Notes: generated by a model from the sequence alone, not told the origin. A stretch of 37,835 nt of DNA from Parvibaculaceae bacterium (GCA_029209985.1 JARGNZ010000001.1:129982-167816), one strand, 5' to 3'. Counted from the first letter of the stretch, positions 7,667-15,324 are shown. Program-made: numbers and translations.

Positions 7667-8083
7667 ATGGGTGATACACTACCAGTTGGTTTTAAGCTGT
7701 CAGATGATGAGCCTTTCATGAATGAACGGCAGCGAGAATATTTCCGCCAAAAGCTCATTGGATGGAAAGAAGATATTTTGCGTGAGTCGCGTGAAACCCT
7801 TCAGCATTTACAAGATGATTCAGGGCAACATCCTGATGTTGCAGATAGAGCTTCTTCTGAAACAGAACGGACGTTGGAGTTGCGTACGCGTGACCGGCAA
7901 CGGAAGTTGATTTCCAAAATTGATTCAGCGTTAGAGCGAATTGAAAATGGAACATACGGTTATTGTGAAGAGACAGGCGATCCGATTAGTCTCAAGCGTC
8001 TTGATGCGCGTCCGATCGCAACGCTGTCGCTTGAAGCGCAAGAGCGGCATGAGCGTCGAGAAAAAGTTTATCGCGACGATTGA
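7667..8083 (+). CDS. dksA: RNA polymerase-binding transcription factor DksA (one-cysteine type)
   Basis: 138 residues. The N-terminal part NERQREYFRQKLIGWKEDILRESRETLQHLQ and DRASSETERTLELRTRDRQRKLISKIDSALERIENGTYGYC form the coiled coil that enters the RNA polymerase secondary channel, with the acidic tip near D-V-A-D. DksA works with ppGpp to tune rRNA and amino-acid promoters. Of the four zinc positions in the E. coli protein (C-C-C-C) only the first is cysteine here; the series reads C, T, S, A. That is the pattern I know from alphaproteobacterial DksA. The start MGDTLPVGFK is chosen because relatives begin about there and a GGAGGAG lies 12 bases upstream; GTG at 7646 is the longer alternative. 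Confidence 0.92.
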   Translation: MGDTLPVGFKLSDDEPFMNERQREYFRQKLIGWKEDILRESRETLQHLQDDSGQHPDVADRASSETERTLELRTRDRQRKLISKIDSALERIENGTYGYCEETGDPISLKRLDARPIATLSLEAQERHERREKVYRDD

Positions 8084-8110
8084 TGTTGTGGATTGCAGTG
8101 GTACAAATTG

Positions 8111-8144
8111 AAAAGGCAGTTTCTGGGGAAACTGCCTTTTTTTT
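8111..8144 (+). terminator. Intrinsic terminator of dksA
   Basis: A perfect 11-bp stem, AAAGGCAGTTT pairing with AAACTGCCTTT, closes a short CTGGGG loop and is followed by a run of T's. It lies about 30 bases after the dksA stop. A-rich bases on the left arm could let it work weakly on the other strand, but the T run fits the plus strand. Confidence 0.9.
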
Positions 8145-8262
8145 GGCGACGCTCAAGTCTGGGGACTTAAAGCGCAGCCGTACTGGGTCTTATTGGGTCT
8201 GGAGTTATTATTAGTTTTGTGGCTCCTCTAAATTTCTAAGTATTTCAGTTGTGTGTTGGGGC

Positions 8263-9036
8263 TTAGAACGGCATCAAGATGTCGTAAACTTGTTGGCCGT
8301 AGCGCGGTTGTTGTACGTCTGTGATCTGCCCGCGACCGCCGTACGAAATACGGGCTTCAGCAATTTGTGTGTGTTCAATGGTATTGATGGCGGTAATGTC
8401 TTCTGGACGCACCACCCCCGCAATCAGCAGTTCGCGTACTTCAAAGTTTACACGGACTTCTTGGCGCCCCTCGATGACCATATTGCCATTGGGTAGAACT
8501 TGCACAACGACTGCGGCAACAACCAGCTCGATTTCTTCTTTACGATCGACGGAACCTGTTCCTTGTGAGGAGCTGTTGCTTGTCGCGCCGACGAGACTTG
8601 AGTTGTCTACAGTGTCGGGAAGAATTTTTGCGAGTGATGCTTCGAAGCCCAACAAGCTATCCAAGCCCGCGTCTTCAGAATTTGCTCGGGACCGGGCGGA
8701 TGTGTTTTCAACTTCTGCTTTGTCGGCAATGTTGATGTTGACCGTTAAGATATCTCCGATGCGGGACGCGCGTTGATCTTTGAAAAATGCCCGTGAGCCG
8801 GATCTCCAAAGAGAATTTGATTTGAACACAACAGGCTGCGGCGCAGGCATTGGCATTGATACAGGTCTGTAGCCTGGAGTTGTTTGTGGGTTCTCAATGG
8901 GGGAAAGGGGAGGGGCATTTCCGACTTGAGATAATTTGTCTAAAGATGAGCAGCCGGCCAGCGCGAAAGTTAAAGCAGTGAGTGCTAAAGCGCGTGAGCG
9001 TATCTTAGATTTTGATGACATCATTTTCTTGGACAT
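8263..9036 (-). CDS. flgH: Flagellar L-ring lipoprotein FlgH
   Basis: 257 residues. A lipoprotein signal ends LALAGC, with the acylated Cys in about the 30th position. Then come SLWRSGSRAFFKDQRASRIGDILTVNINIADKAEVENTSARSR and, at the C-terminus, GNMVIEGRQEVRVNFEVRELLIAGVVRPEDITAINTIEHTQIAEARISYGGRGQITDVQQPRYGQQVYDILMPF, all FlgH hallmarks. It forms the outer-membrane ring round the rod. The start is the ATG at 9036 with GAGG five bases upstream; the longer frame starts at TTG 9051. It is last in flgF-flgG-flgA-flgH, 59 bp after flgA. Confidence 0.96.
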   Translation of the reverse strand: MSKKMMSSKSKIRSRALALTALTFALAGCSSLDKLSQVGNAPPLSPIENPQTTPGYRPVSMPMPAPQPVVFKSNSLWRSGSRAFFKDQRASRIGDILTVNINIADKAEVENTSARSRANSEDAGLDSLLGFEASLAKILPDTVDNSSLVGATSNSSSQGTGSVDRKEEIELVVAAVVVQVLPNGNMVIEGRQEVRVNFEVRELLIAGVVRPEDITAINTIEHTQIAEARISYGGRGQITDVQQPRYGQQVYDILMPF

Positions 9037-9095
9037 AACGGCCTCATACAATCAATAAACAATCTTGAATTTGGAAATTTGTGTAACGTTTCCGC

Positions 9096-10121
9096 TTAGG
9101 ATTGGTTCACATCGCTTATTTGGAGCGGTGCAATCGGTTCAATGCGGGCAGAATTTGGCCCCATAACGATGGCTTGAACTTTTTGGCCGGAACGATCATT
9201 GACCAAGGTGACAAGCTCACCAATGCCTGCATCGTTCAAGGCGCGCCCGCGTGTGGCAAGGGACATTGCGCCGACGTTGTAATGAATGGTCACCAAATCA
9301 TTCTTGGTAATAACCATTGGCATTTCAACTTCATTGATACGTACCGGGGCGTTTGTTCGTATTGACCGGCGGGGGGTCATGCCAATCAATCGCGCTTGGT
9401 CGGTAATCATATTGGGTGCAATGCGTTTGACGGGTAAGCGGACAAAATCTATGTCGGTTGCTCTGATCGCATCTCCTGCGGAAACGCGCCGAGATAGAAC
9501 AGGCACTTCGATGGCTCGGTATGCCTTGCCTTCGATGCGGACACGCGGCGCATTTAAGTCGTCAGCTGGTGCTTTCACAATCGCGGCGAAGCGTCCCGTG
9601 CGGGGGCTGAAAGAAAGGCGTTCCACCTTTGCTGTTGGCAGTGCATCTTGCGCTGTGAATAGGCGGTTAAAGCCTGCGCTTAAATCTATCTGCAAGGTCG
9701 CTCCGGCTGGCATGTCGAGATAGTGATCTTCGAGAGACAAGGTCAAGGCCTCGGTCAGCACTTCATGGGGAACCAATTTGCCTGTGCGGTGAATGGCAAT
9801 GCGGGTCGCCGGTGTGCGGTTTGTCCATTTTACACCATTTGAGCGGGCCATATAGGCGACTTTGGAGACAGAGATTTCCTCAATCCGACCAGGGGCGGGC
9901 GCGTCATCGACAATGACGGATGCTGCGTCACCTGCTCCTTCAAAAAGATCGCCAAGGGTTACGCTGGGGCCTTCGACAGTGATGCGGTCTCGTAGTTGGG
10001 CCGCACTTGCGGAGCCCGCTGAGATTAGAACACTGAGAGCGACGGCCACCACGGCAACACATTTTGAGTGCTGCGGTTTTGCAGTGGGATGGATCATCTG
10101 TGTTTTTGTCTGAGTATTCAT
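9096..10121 (-). CDS. flgA: Flagellar P-ring assembly chaperone FlgA
   Basis: About 341 residues. A signal peptide (VAVVAVALSVLISAGSASA) is followed by an N-terminal domain (ITVEGPSVTLGDLFEGAGDA) and a C-terminal SAF domain: VPVLSRRVSAGDAIRATDIDFVRLPVKRIAPNMITDQARLIGMTPRRSIRTNAPVRINEVEMP, ending with NDLVTIHYNVGAMSLATRGRALNDAGIGELV. FlgA is the periplasmic chaperone for FlgI. The start is the least certain point: ATG at 10121 has only a weak GAGTGG site, and the longer frame would start at TTG 10169, which has none. The gene lies between flgG and flgH in the operon. Confidence 0.93.
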   Translation of the reverse strand: MNTQTKTQMIHPTAKPQHSKCVAVVAVALSVLISAGSASAAQLRDRITVEGPSVTLGDLFEGAGDAASVIVDDAPAPGRIEEISVSKVAYMARSNGVKWTNRTPATRIAIHRTGKLVPHEVLTEALTLSLEDHYLDMPAGATLQIDLSAGFNRLFTAQDALPTAKVERLSFSPRTGRFAAIVKAPADDLNAPRVRIEGKAYRAIEVPVLSRRVSAGDAIRATDIDFVRLPVKRIAPNMITDQARLIGMTPRRSIRTNAPVRINEVEMPMVITKNDLVTIHYNVGAMSLATRGRALNDAGIGELVTLVNDRSGQKVQAIVMGPNSARIEPIAPLQISDVNQS

Positions 10122-10187
10122 GAGGCCACTCACTTTTGAAGTTTGAAGTGATTTTGAAAACGCATTCAATGCGAACGGTGAAAGCTG

Positions 10188-10973
10188 TTAGCGAAGGTTC
10201 GAGGTCACTGACATCATTTCATCGCTGGTTGTGATGACTTTTGAATTCATTTCGTATGCTCGCTGGGCAGTGATCAAGCTGGTGATCTCTGCAACAGAGT
10301 CGACGTTTGATGTTTCCAAATACCCTTGCAACAAGCTGCCGTAACCGGTGCCACCGGGATTGCCGGTTGTGCCTGATCCGCTGGCGACTGTTTCCATATA
10401 CAAATTGTCACCGATCGGGTTGAGGCCCGCGTCATTTTGGAAAATGGTTAGATCAATGGTGCCGACGGTGGTTGGGGTTGTCTGGCCGTCTAGGGTGACT
10501 TCCACATCGCCGGTGGCATTGATAGAGATGCTGGTTGCGCCTTCTGGCACCGTGATGCCCGGTTGCAGCACATAGCCGTCACTTGTGACCAATTGGCCGT
10601 CAGGACTGCGGTTGAAGTTACCCGCGCGCGTATAGGCATCATCGCCATTTGGCATTTGAATGTGGAAAAAGCCATTGCCTTGAATCGCCAGATCAAGCGG
10701 GTTTTCTGTGTTGTCAAAATTACCTTGCGACATAACCCGGTAAACTGACCCAGTTTGCACACCCATGCCGATTTGAATGCCTGTGGGGACCACTGTTCCC
10801 GCGTCGGAAGAGGAGGATCCCACACGACGTAGATCTTGATAGATCAGATCTTGGAATTCCGCACGCTGGCGCTTAAAGCCGGATGTGCTCATGTTGGCGA
10901 TATTGTTTGAGATAACTTCAACATTGAGTTGTTGGGCTAACATTCCGGTAGATGCGATGCTTAGCGACTGCAT
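10188..10973 (-). CDS. flgG: Flagellar distal rod protein FlgG
   Basis: 261 residues, the usual FlgG length. The N-terminus MQSLSIASTGMLAQQLNVEVISNNIANMSTSGFKRQRAEFQDLIYQDLR has the rod/hook signature with the ANM..TGFK-type motif. GNGFFHI and YTRAGNF follow, and the C-terminal helix SNVDSVAEITSLITAQRAYEMNSKVI packs in the inner core. It is exported by the flagellar type III system and forms the distal rod. GGAAGGAAT lies just before the ATG. Second in the operon behind flgF. Confidence 0.96.
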   Translation of the reverse strand: MQSLSIASTGMLAQQLNVEVISNNIANMSTSGFKRQRAEFQDLIYQDLRRVGSSSSDAGTVVPTGIQIGMGVQTGSVYRVMSQGNFDNTENPLDLAIQGNGFFHIQMPNGDDAYTRAGNFNRSPDGQLVTSDGYVLQPGITVPEGATSISINATGDVEVTLDGQTTPTTVGTIDLTIFQNDAGLNPIGDNLYMETVASGSGTTGNPGGTGYGSLLQGYLETSNVDSVAEITSLITAQRAYEMNSKVITTSDEMMSVTSNLR

Positions 10974-11056
10974 GGGCTATTCCTTCCGAGTAACTTGTGA
11001 AGCGTTGGCTTCGAATTTGAAAAATCAAGGTGATCGATTGCGTTGACCTGTGCGTC

Positions 11057-11791
11057 TTAGCTTTGCTGTCCAGCAATTGTGGAGATGGCTTTTCGCTTCA
11101 TGTCTTCGGCTGTTTCAATCATTTTATTGGCGGATGTATAGGAGCGCAGGACTTCGATCATGCTCGTCATTTGCTCAATGGCGTTGACGTTTGAGGCCTC
11201 AAGCGCGCCCTGCACAACTGCAGTGGCTTTTGCGGGCTGGCCCTCTTCTCCCGTTTGAAGAAGGTTGCTGCCAATCTTGCGCATTTCGCGGGGGTTTTCG
11301 AAGGTCACAATTGCTAGTTTGCCGCGCTGGCCATTATCGGTTGAAATGGTGCCATCTGATGCGACAACAATTGCGCCGTCATCTGCGGTAAATGAAATGG
11401 GTGCGCCGCCATCGCTCAATACAAGGTCGCCGTTGGGGGTAGATAATTGCCCTTGCGCATTGAGTTGGAAGTGGCCGTTGCGGGTGTAGAAGGTGCCGTC
11501 TTCATTCTCAACTTGGAAATAACCAGCTCCAGAAAGCGCAAAATCCAGTGCGTTGTCTGTTGTGGTGAGACCACCGTCGGCCATGTTGCGATACATGCCG
11601 ATGTCGTTGACGAATGAAAGAGTGCTATCTGCAGAATCCTGTTTTGCCGTTGGCATGATGAATTCTTCAAAGACAGGTGTCTCTTCTTTGTAGCCGATGG
11701 TGTTCATGTTCGCGAGGTTGTTCGCGATCACATCCATCTCACGTCTTAACGTCATTTGACGGCTCAAGCCGATCAGTAACGAGTTTTCCAT
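11057..11791 (-). CDS. flgF: Flagellar proximal rod protein FlgF
   Basis: 244 residues. It has the rod-protein N-terminus LIGLSRQMTLRREMDVIANNLANMNTIGYKEE, a middle FALSGAGYFQVENEDGTFYTRNGHF block and the C-terminal helix SNVNAIEQMTSMIEVLRSYTSANKMI. Length and sequence set it apart from FlgG next door. It forms part of the proximal rod. It heads the flgF-flgG-flgA-flgH operon and has a roughly 92-nt leader from the sigma-54 promoter at 11894-11910; that leader contains two hairpins, the nearer of which overlaps the GGGG ribosome site. Confidence 0.94.
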   Translation of the reverse strand: MENSLLIGLSRQMTLRREMDVIANNLANMNTIGYKEETPVFEEFIMPTAKQDSADSTLSFVNDIGMYRNMADGGLTTTDNALDFALSGAGYFQVENEDGTFYTRNGHFQLNAQGQLSTPNGDLVLSDGGAPISFTADDGAIVVASDGTISTDNGQRGKLAIVTFENPREMRKIGSNLLQTGEEGQPAKATAVVQGALEASNVNAIEQMTSMIEVLRSYTSANKMIETAEDMKRKAISTIAGQQS

Positions 11792-11794
11792 CTT

Positions 11795-11837
11795 AGAACC
11801 CCAGTTCTGTTGTCGTCACCGTCCCCAGATGACGGTG
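11795..11837 (-). promoter_or_regulatory. Paired hairpins in the flgF leader
   Basis: AGAAC (11795-11799) and GTTCT (11804-11808) form a perfect 5-bp stem whose minus-strand loop and right arm contain the GGGG Shine-Dalgarno. CACCGTC (11817-11823) and GACGGTG (11831-11837) form a perfect 7-bp stem with a 7-base loop. Both lie inside the leader predicted from the sigma-54 promoter. A role in translation or mRNA stability is inference. Confidence 0.4.
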
Positions 11838-11893
11838 GCGAAAGCGTCACTTCATTGCCCCCCAGGGCAGGTGTGCTTTCACAGGGAAGGGTA

Positions 11894-11910
11894 TTGCATG
11901 GGCCATGCCA
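11894..11910 (-). promoter_or_regulatory. Sigma-54 promoter of the flgF-flgG-flgA-flgH operon
   Basis: On the minus strand the site reads TGGCATG-GCCC-ATGCA, two mismatches from consensus with exact GG-N10-GC spacing. The predicted start is near 11884, about 93 nt before the flgF ATG. The equivalent Caulobacter operon is sigma-54 dependent. Confidence 0.72.
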
Positions 11911-11983
11911 GAAAATTTACCTAATAAAATCAATGCCTTATGTCTTTTGGGCGGCGGCAGTAAAGCGCACAGGGCAGGGTTGA

Positions 11984-12001
11984 CCCGGCAAAAACTGCCG
12001 C
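11984..12001. promoter_or_regulatory. Candidate FlbD-type enhancer element of flgF
   Basis: The plus strand reads CCCGGCAA-AAAC-TGCC-GC; its core CGGCA-AAAAC-TGCCG is a perfect inverted repeat. It lies 100-117 bp upstream of the predicted flgF start, ideal for an activator acting through DNA looping. A T5 run follows on the plus strand, and the right arm can alternatively pair with GCGGCAGT at 11954-11961, so a terminator or attenuator in a fliL leader is the competing reading. Confidence 0.55.
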
Positions 12002-12189
12002 TTTTTGCTCAGGCATTAACAAATTTGCCTTATCTGTGTGGAAAAAAAGGTTTCGTTAACCACACTAGGTCAATATTTACAGCAACTTATGGCGTTGTCC
12101 GCCCGTAGAGATGGGGGGACTGGATACGCAATGACTGATTTGGGTGCGCTGGGAAGCGATGTTGAGCAGTAAATGCTTAAGGGGTTGAT

Positions 12190-12684
12190 ATGAGCGATAC
12201 TGATGTAGATGGACAGGGCGAGGGTGCTCCTAAGAAGTTTTCCGGTAAAGTGATCATTCTCTTTATTATCCTGCCGTTGTTGCTGATTGCCGGCATTGGC
12301 GGGGCTGTTTTGATGTTTGCTGGTGGCGATGAAACTGTGGCCGAGGGCAGCGAAGCCAGTGGCGCAGGTCCAAAGGTTGAACCGGTCTTTTATGAGCTTC
12401 CTGAGTTTTTGGTGAACCTCACAACATCGGGCAATGCGACACGTTATTTAAAGATGCGTGTGTCTCTTGAACTCCATAACCCGGAAAATGTAGCCAAACT
12501 GGAAGCAGTTTTGCCGCGTGTGTTGGACGGGTTTCAAACTTATTTGCGCGAGCTACGGCCAGAAGATTTTGAAGGTTCGACGGGTATGTTCCGGTTAAAG
12601 GAAGAATTACTGCGTCGGATTAATATTGCTGTTGCTCCTATTGAAGTGCACGACGTGCTTTTTAATGAGGTCATTGTTCAGTAA
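12190..12684 (+). CDS. fliL: Flagellar basal body-associated protein FliL
   Basis: 164 residues. A short cytoplasmic tail is followed by one membrane helix (about 21-46, VIILFIILPLLLIAGIGGAVLMF) and a periplasmic domain with VEPVFYELPEFLVNLTTSGNATRYLKMRVSLEL, DGFQTYLRELRPEDFEGSTGMFRLKEELLRRINIAVAP and DVLFNEVIVQ, all typical of FliL. FliL surrounds or supports the stator units and stabilises their active form. AAGGGG lies five bases before the ATG. It opens the plus-strand operon and is followed by fliM after about 33 bp. Confidence 0.94.
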   Translation: MSDTDVDGQGEGAPKKFSGKVIILFIILPLLLIAGIGGAVLMFAGGDETVAEGSEASGAGPKVEPVFYELPEFLVNLTTSGNATRYLKMRVSLELHNPENVAKLEAVLPRVLDGFQTYLRELRPEDFEGSTGMFRLKEELLRRINIAVAPIEVHDVLFNEVIVQ

Positions 12685-12717
12685 AGCCAATAGCTTTCTG
12701 GGTGGCGGGATGATCCT

Positions 12718-13947
12718 ATGATTGATGATGAAGAAGTAGACCAAGAAGCAATGGCCGCCGCGTGGGGCGAGGGGGCTGATGATGAGCTGTCGGAAGATGG
12801 TTCTGCCGATGCAGCTTCTGGCGAAGATGATGTTGATCAAGATGCGCTTGCTGCTGAATGGGGTATTGGGGCAGATGACGATGTGGATGATGCGGACGAT
12901 GGTTCTGCCGGGTTAGATAATTCAGGTACTGCTGAACGAGTTCTGAACCAAGATGAAATTGATAGTCTTCTGGGTTTTGAAGCTGAGGAGAGTGAAGGCG
13001 CGGATCGCAATGGTATCCGAGCGATTATCAATTCTGCGCTGGTTTCCTATGAACGCTTGCCGATGTTGGAAATTGTTTTCGACCGATTGGTTCGGTTGAT
13101 GACGACGTCGCTGCGTAATTTTACGTCTGATAATGTTGAGGTGAGTTTAGACAACATCTCCTCCATTCGATTTGGCGACTATCTAAATTCTATTCCATTG
13201 CCTGCTATTCTGTCTGTCTTTCGAGCTGAAGAGTGGGACAACTACGGCCTATTTACGGTCGACTCCAATTTGATTTATTCCATTGTGGATGTGCTTTTGG
13301 GCGGTCGCCGGGGTACGGCGGCGATGCGTATTGAAGGGCGGCCTTATACGACGATTGAGCTGAACCTTGTGCAGCGTATGATTGAAGTTGTGCTTGCGGA
13401 TGCGCGGGCCGCTTTTGAACCTTTGTCGCCTGTGAACTTCCAACTTGATCGGATGGAGACCAATCCACGGTTTGCTGCGATTGCCCGTCCCGCAAATGCG
13501 GCTATTTTGGTGAAGTTGCGGATTGATATGGAAGATCGCGGGGGGCGCATTGAAATGCTCCTGCCTTATGCGACGCTTGAGCCTATTCGTGAGCTGTTAC
13601 TGCAAATGTTCATGGGGGAAAAGTTTGGGCGTGACTCAATCTGGGAAAGCCACCTTGCAACAGAGCTTTGGTCTACGAAGGTGCAGCTTGATGCGGTACT
13701 TGATGAACAGAAAATGAGCCTCCGTGATGTGATGAACTTGGAGGTTGGGCAGACAGTTCTCTTTAATAGTAGCCCTAATGACCCTGTTCAAATGCGCTGC
13801 GGTGGTATTCCGTTGGTGTCGGGGCGTCTGGGGCGCATGGGTGCGCATGTTGCGGTGCGGATGAACGAAAGCATTTACGATTTACGAGGCCGGGGGCAAT
13901 CTGCCCGTGACGATGATGACAGTGACACGAAAGGGGCGGACGCATGA
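12718..13947 (+). CDS. fliM: Flagellar motor switch protein FliM with duplicated acidic N-terminal extension
   Basis: 409 residues. The CheY-binding motif of FliM, normally at the extreme N-terminus, appears at 76-87 as LNQDEIDSLLGF. Ahead of it lies an Asp/Glu/Ala-rich extension with two copies of VDQ(E/D)A(M/L)AA(A/E)WG.GADD, at 7-22 and 39-54. The middle CheC-like domain (about 100-290, with ISSIRFGDYLNSIPLP and YSIVDVLLGG) and the C-terminal SpoA domain (about 325-395, ATELWSTKVQLDAVLDEQKMSLRDVMNLEVGQTVLF) are complete. FliM joins FliG to FliN in the C-ring. fliN does not follow. Its last codons overlap the next gene as ATGA. Confidence 0.95.
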   Translation: MIDDEEVDQEAMAAAWGEGADDELSEDGSADAASGEDDVDQDALAAEWGIGADDDVDDADDGSAGLDNSGTAERVLNQDEIDSLLGFEAEESEGADRNGIRAIINSALVSYERLPMLEIVFDRLVRLMTTSLRNFTSDNVEVSLDNISSIRFGDYLNSIPLPAILSVFRAEEWDNYGLFTVDSNLIYSIVDVLLGGRRGTAAMRIEGRPYTTIELNLVQRMIEVVLADARAAFEPLSPVNFQLDRMETNPRFAAIARPANAAILVKLRIDMEDRGGRIEMLLPYATLEPIRELLLQMFMGEKFGRDSIWESHLATELWSTKVQLDAVLDEQKMSLRDVMNLEVGQTVLFNSSPNDPVQMRCGGIPLVSGRLGRMGAHVAVRMNESIYDLRGRGQSARDDDDSDTKGADA

Positions 13948-14510
13948 GCGGTTTTCCTTGGAATATGCTGGTTGATTTGGTGGCGATCGCATTGTTGGGT
14001 GCCACGGTGTTTTATTGTGTCCTGCTTGACCGCCGTTTACGGGCCATGCGCGATGGGCAAGACGGCTTAAAAGATACAATCCATACGCTGAATGAAGCCT
14101 GTGACCGCGCGGCGATGAGTGTGCGCAATCTATCGGGCGCAACAGAACAAGTGGATGAGGAATTGGAGCGCCGGCTTGAACGGGCACGTGCGCTTGCGGA
14201 TGAATTAGGGATGATTTTGGAATCCGGCAACAATTTGGCTGATCGCCTAACTGGTGCGTCAACGGATGCAGCACGTCGGGCAAGTGCGCCGGTTGAGTTG
14301 CGTTCTAATCCTACCGCCGACACGCACCGCACGGTGGCATTGGATGATGTGATGCCTAAAGGCATGACCTTTTCAGGCTCGGACCCGATGGAATCCAAAG
14401 AAAGTGCGAGTGAAGCTTTGCGCCGCTCCCTTGATGATGGGGTAGAGCGGGGCGGTATGCCGCCAGAGCTAGAGAAGCAATTGTTAGATACATTACGCAG
14501 AGCGCGTTGA
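13944..14510 (+). CDS. DUF6468-type membrane-anchored coiled-coil protein in the flagellar operon
   Basis: 188 residues. One N-terminal membrane helix (about 7-28, MLVDLVAIALLGATVFYCVLL) is followed by LDRRLRAMRDGQDGLKDTIHTLNEACDRAAMSVRNLSGATEQVDEELERRLERARALADELGMILESGNNLADRL. That is a long amphipathic coiled coil resembling the DUF6468 family of alphaproteobacterial flagellar operons; the family name is from memory. The rest is polar and poorly conserved apart from a C-terminal helix (PPELEKQLLDTLRRAR). No function is established. The start overlaps fliM by four bases (ATGA), and four bases separate its stop from the MotE-like gene. A structural link between C-ring and membrane is only a guess. 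Confidence 0.78.
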   Translation: MSGFPWNMLVDLVAIALLGATVFYCVLLDRRLRAMRDGQDGLKDTIHTLNEACDRAAMSVRNLSGATEQVDEELERRLERARALADELGMILESGNNLADRLTGASTDAARRASAPVELRSNPTADTHRTVALDDVMPKGMTFSGSDPMESKESASEALRRSLDDGVERGGMPPELEKQLLDTLRRAR

Positions 14511-14514
14511 GGGT

Positions 14515-15270
14515 ATGATTGTGAAATTTCTACAGAGTGCACGAGTGCGAAATAAAGTGAGACTGCTGCCAGCGGTCATTTTGTTTGCGCTTGTTCTGAT
14601 GATTTCAAAGATTTTTACGGTCGGACAAGACGTGACGGATATTTTCACCACGCAAGGGGCATCGGCTGCTTTGGAAGAAACAGCTTCTGCTGATACCGCT
14701 GATGAGACGACGTCGTCGGCTAGTGATACGACCGCCGATACCGCTAATGATAGTGCTCAAGCTGGTGTGGCGGGGCAGATGGACAAGGGGGCCATGGTGC
14801 CCAAAGGCTCTATGGTTGGATTTACTCCTGAGCCTGAGATGTCAAGTGCGGAGCGGAAGCTTTTACAAAACCTATCAGCCCGCCGGACGGAGTTGGACAA
14901 GCGCGAGCGTGAAATTAGAATGCAGGCCAGTTTGTTGAAAGCGACTGAAGCCCGTATTGAGAAACGCATTGGTGAGCTGAAAACACTGCAAACGCGGATT
15001 GAAAGCTTCTTTGGTGAAGAAGACACCCAGAAAAAAGATCAAATCGCGTCATTGGTGCTTATGTATTCTTCCATGAAACCCAAGAGCGCTGCACGTATTT
15101 TGGAACGCTTGGATTTGGATATTCTGGTGAAAGTGATCCGGGGCATGAGTGAGCGTAAAGTTGCACCGATACTCGCCGCAATGGACCCTGTGGCAGCGCA
15201 AGAGTTGACTGTTGAGTTGGCTGCAAGTGCAGAATTGCCAAGTGATCTGAGAGATTTACCTACCTTGTAA
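14515..15270 (+). CDS. MotE-family protein (MgtE-N-like, coiled coil)
   Basis: 251 residues. A membrane helix or uncleaved signal (about 16-32) leads to a low-complexity Asp/Thr/Ala linker. A strong coiled coil follows at about 110-165 (SAERKLLQNLSARRTELDKREREIRMQASLLKATEARIEKRIGELKTLQ), then an MgtE-N-like helical domain: IASLVLMYSSMKPKSAARILERLDLDILVKVIRGMSERKVAPILAAMDPVAAQELTVEL. This is the MotE architecture. In Sinorhizobium MotE is a periplasmic chaperone for MotC, which acts on MotB. No MotC is recognisable here, but two MotB-like proteins and a large exported protein follow, so one of them may be its client (inference). Confidence 0.8.
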   Translation: MIVKFLQSARVRNKVRLLPAVILFALVLMISKIFTVGQDVTDIFTTQGASAALEETASADTADETTSSASDTTADTANDSAQAGVAGQMDKGAMVPKGSMVGFTPEPEMSSAERKLLQNLSARRTELDKREREIRMQASLLKATEARIEKRIGELKTLQTRIESFFGEEDTQKKDQIASLVLMYSSMKPKSAARILERLDLDILVKVIRGMSERKVAPILAAMDPVAAQELTVELAASAELPSDLRDLPTL

Positions 15271-15324
15271 AATATTCAACGTCTAGGCCGCCAACTCATT
15301 GTTTTCTCTGAGATCGTGGGGAGG

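Larger units (their letters stand above)
11792..12189. other. Divergent control region between flgF and fliL
   Basis: About 400 bases with no gene I can support. It holds, from flgF outward, two leader hairpins (11795-11808 and 11817-11837), the flgF sigma-54 promoter, and a CGGCA-AAAAC-TGCCG palindrome (11986-12000) that is a candidate enhancer and also looks like a small terminator on the plus strand. TTAAC half sites start at 12016 and 12056 and might belong to a fliL promoter, but neither makes a full CtrA box. A 67-codon plus-strand frame from 11905 was rejected. Confidence 0.65.

Noticed and set aside
11905-12108. 67-codon plus-strand frame starting at an ATG in the flgF-fliL gap
   Set aside because: It starts inside the sigma-54 promoter, runs through the palindromic element, has no ribosome site and shows no family signature.
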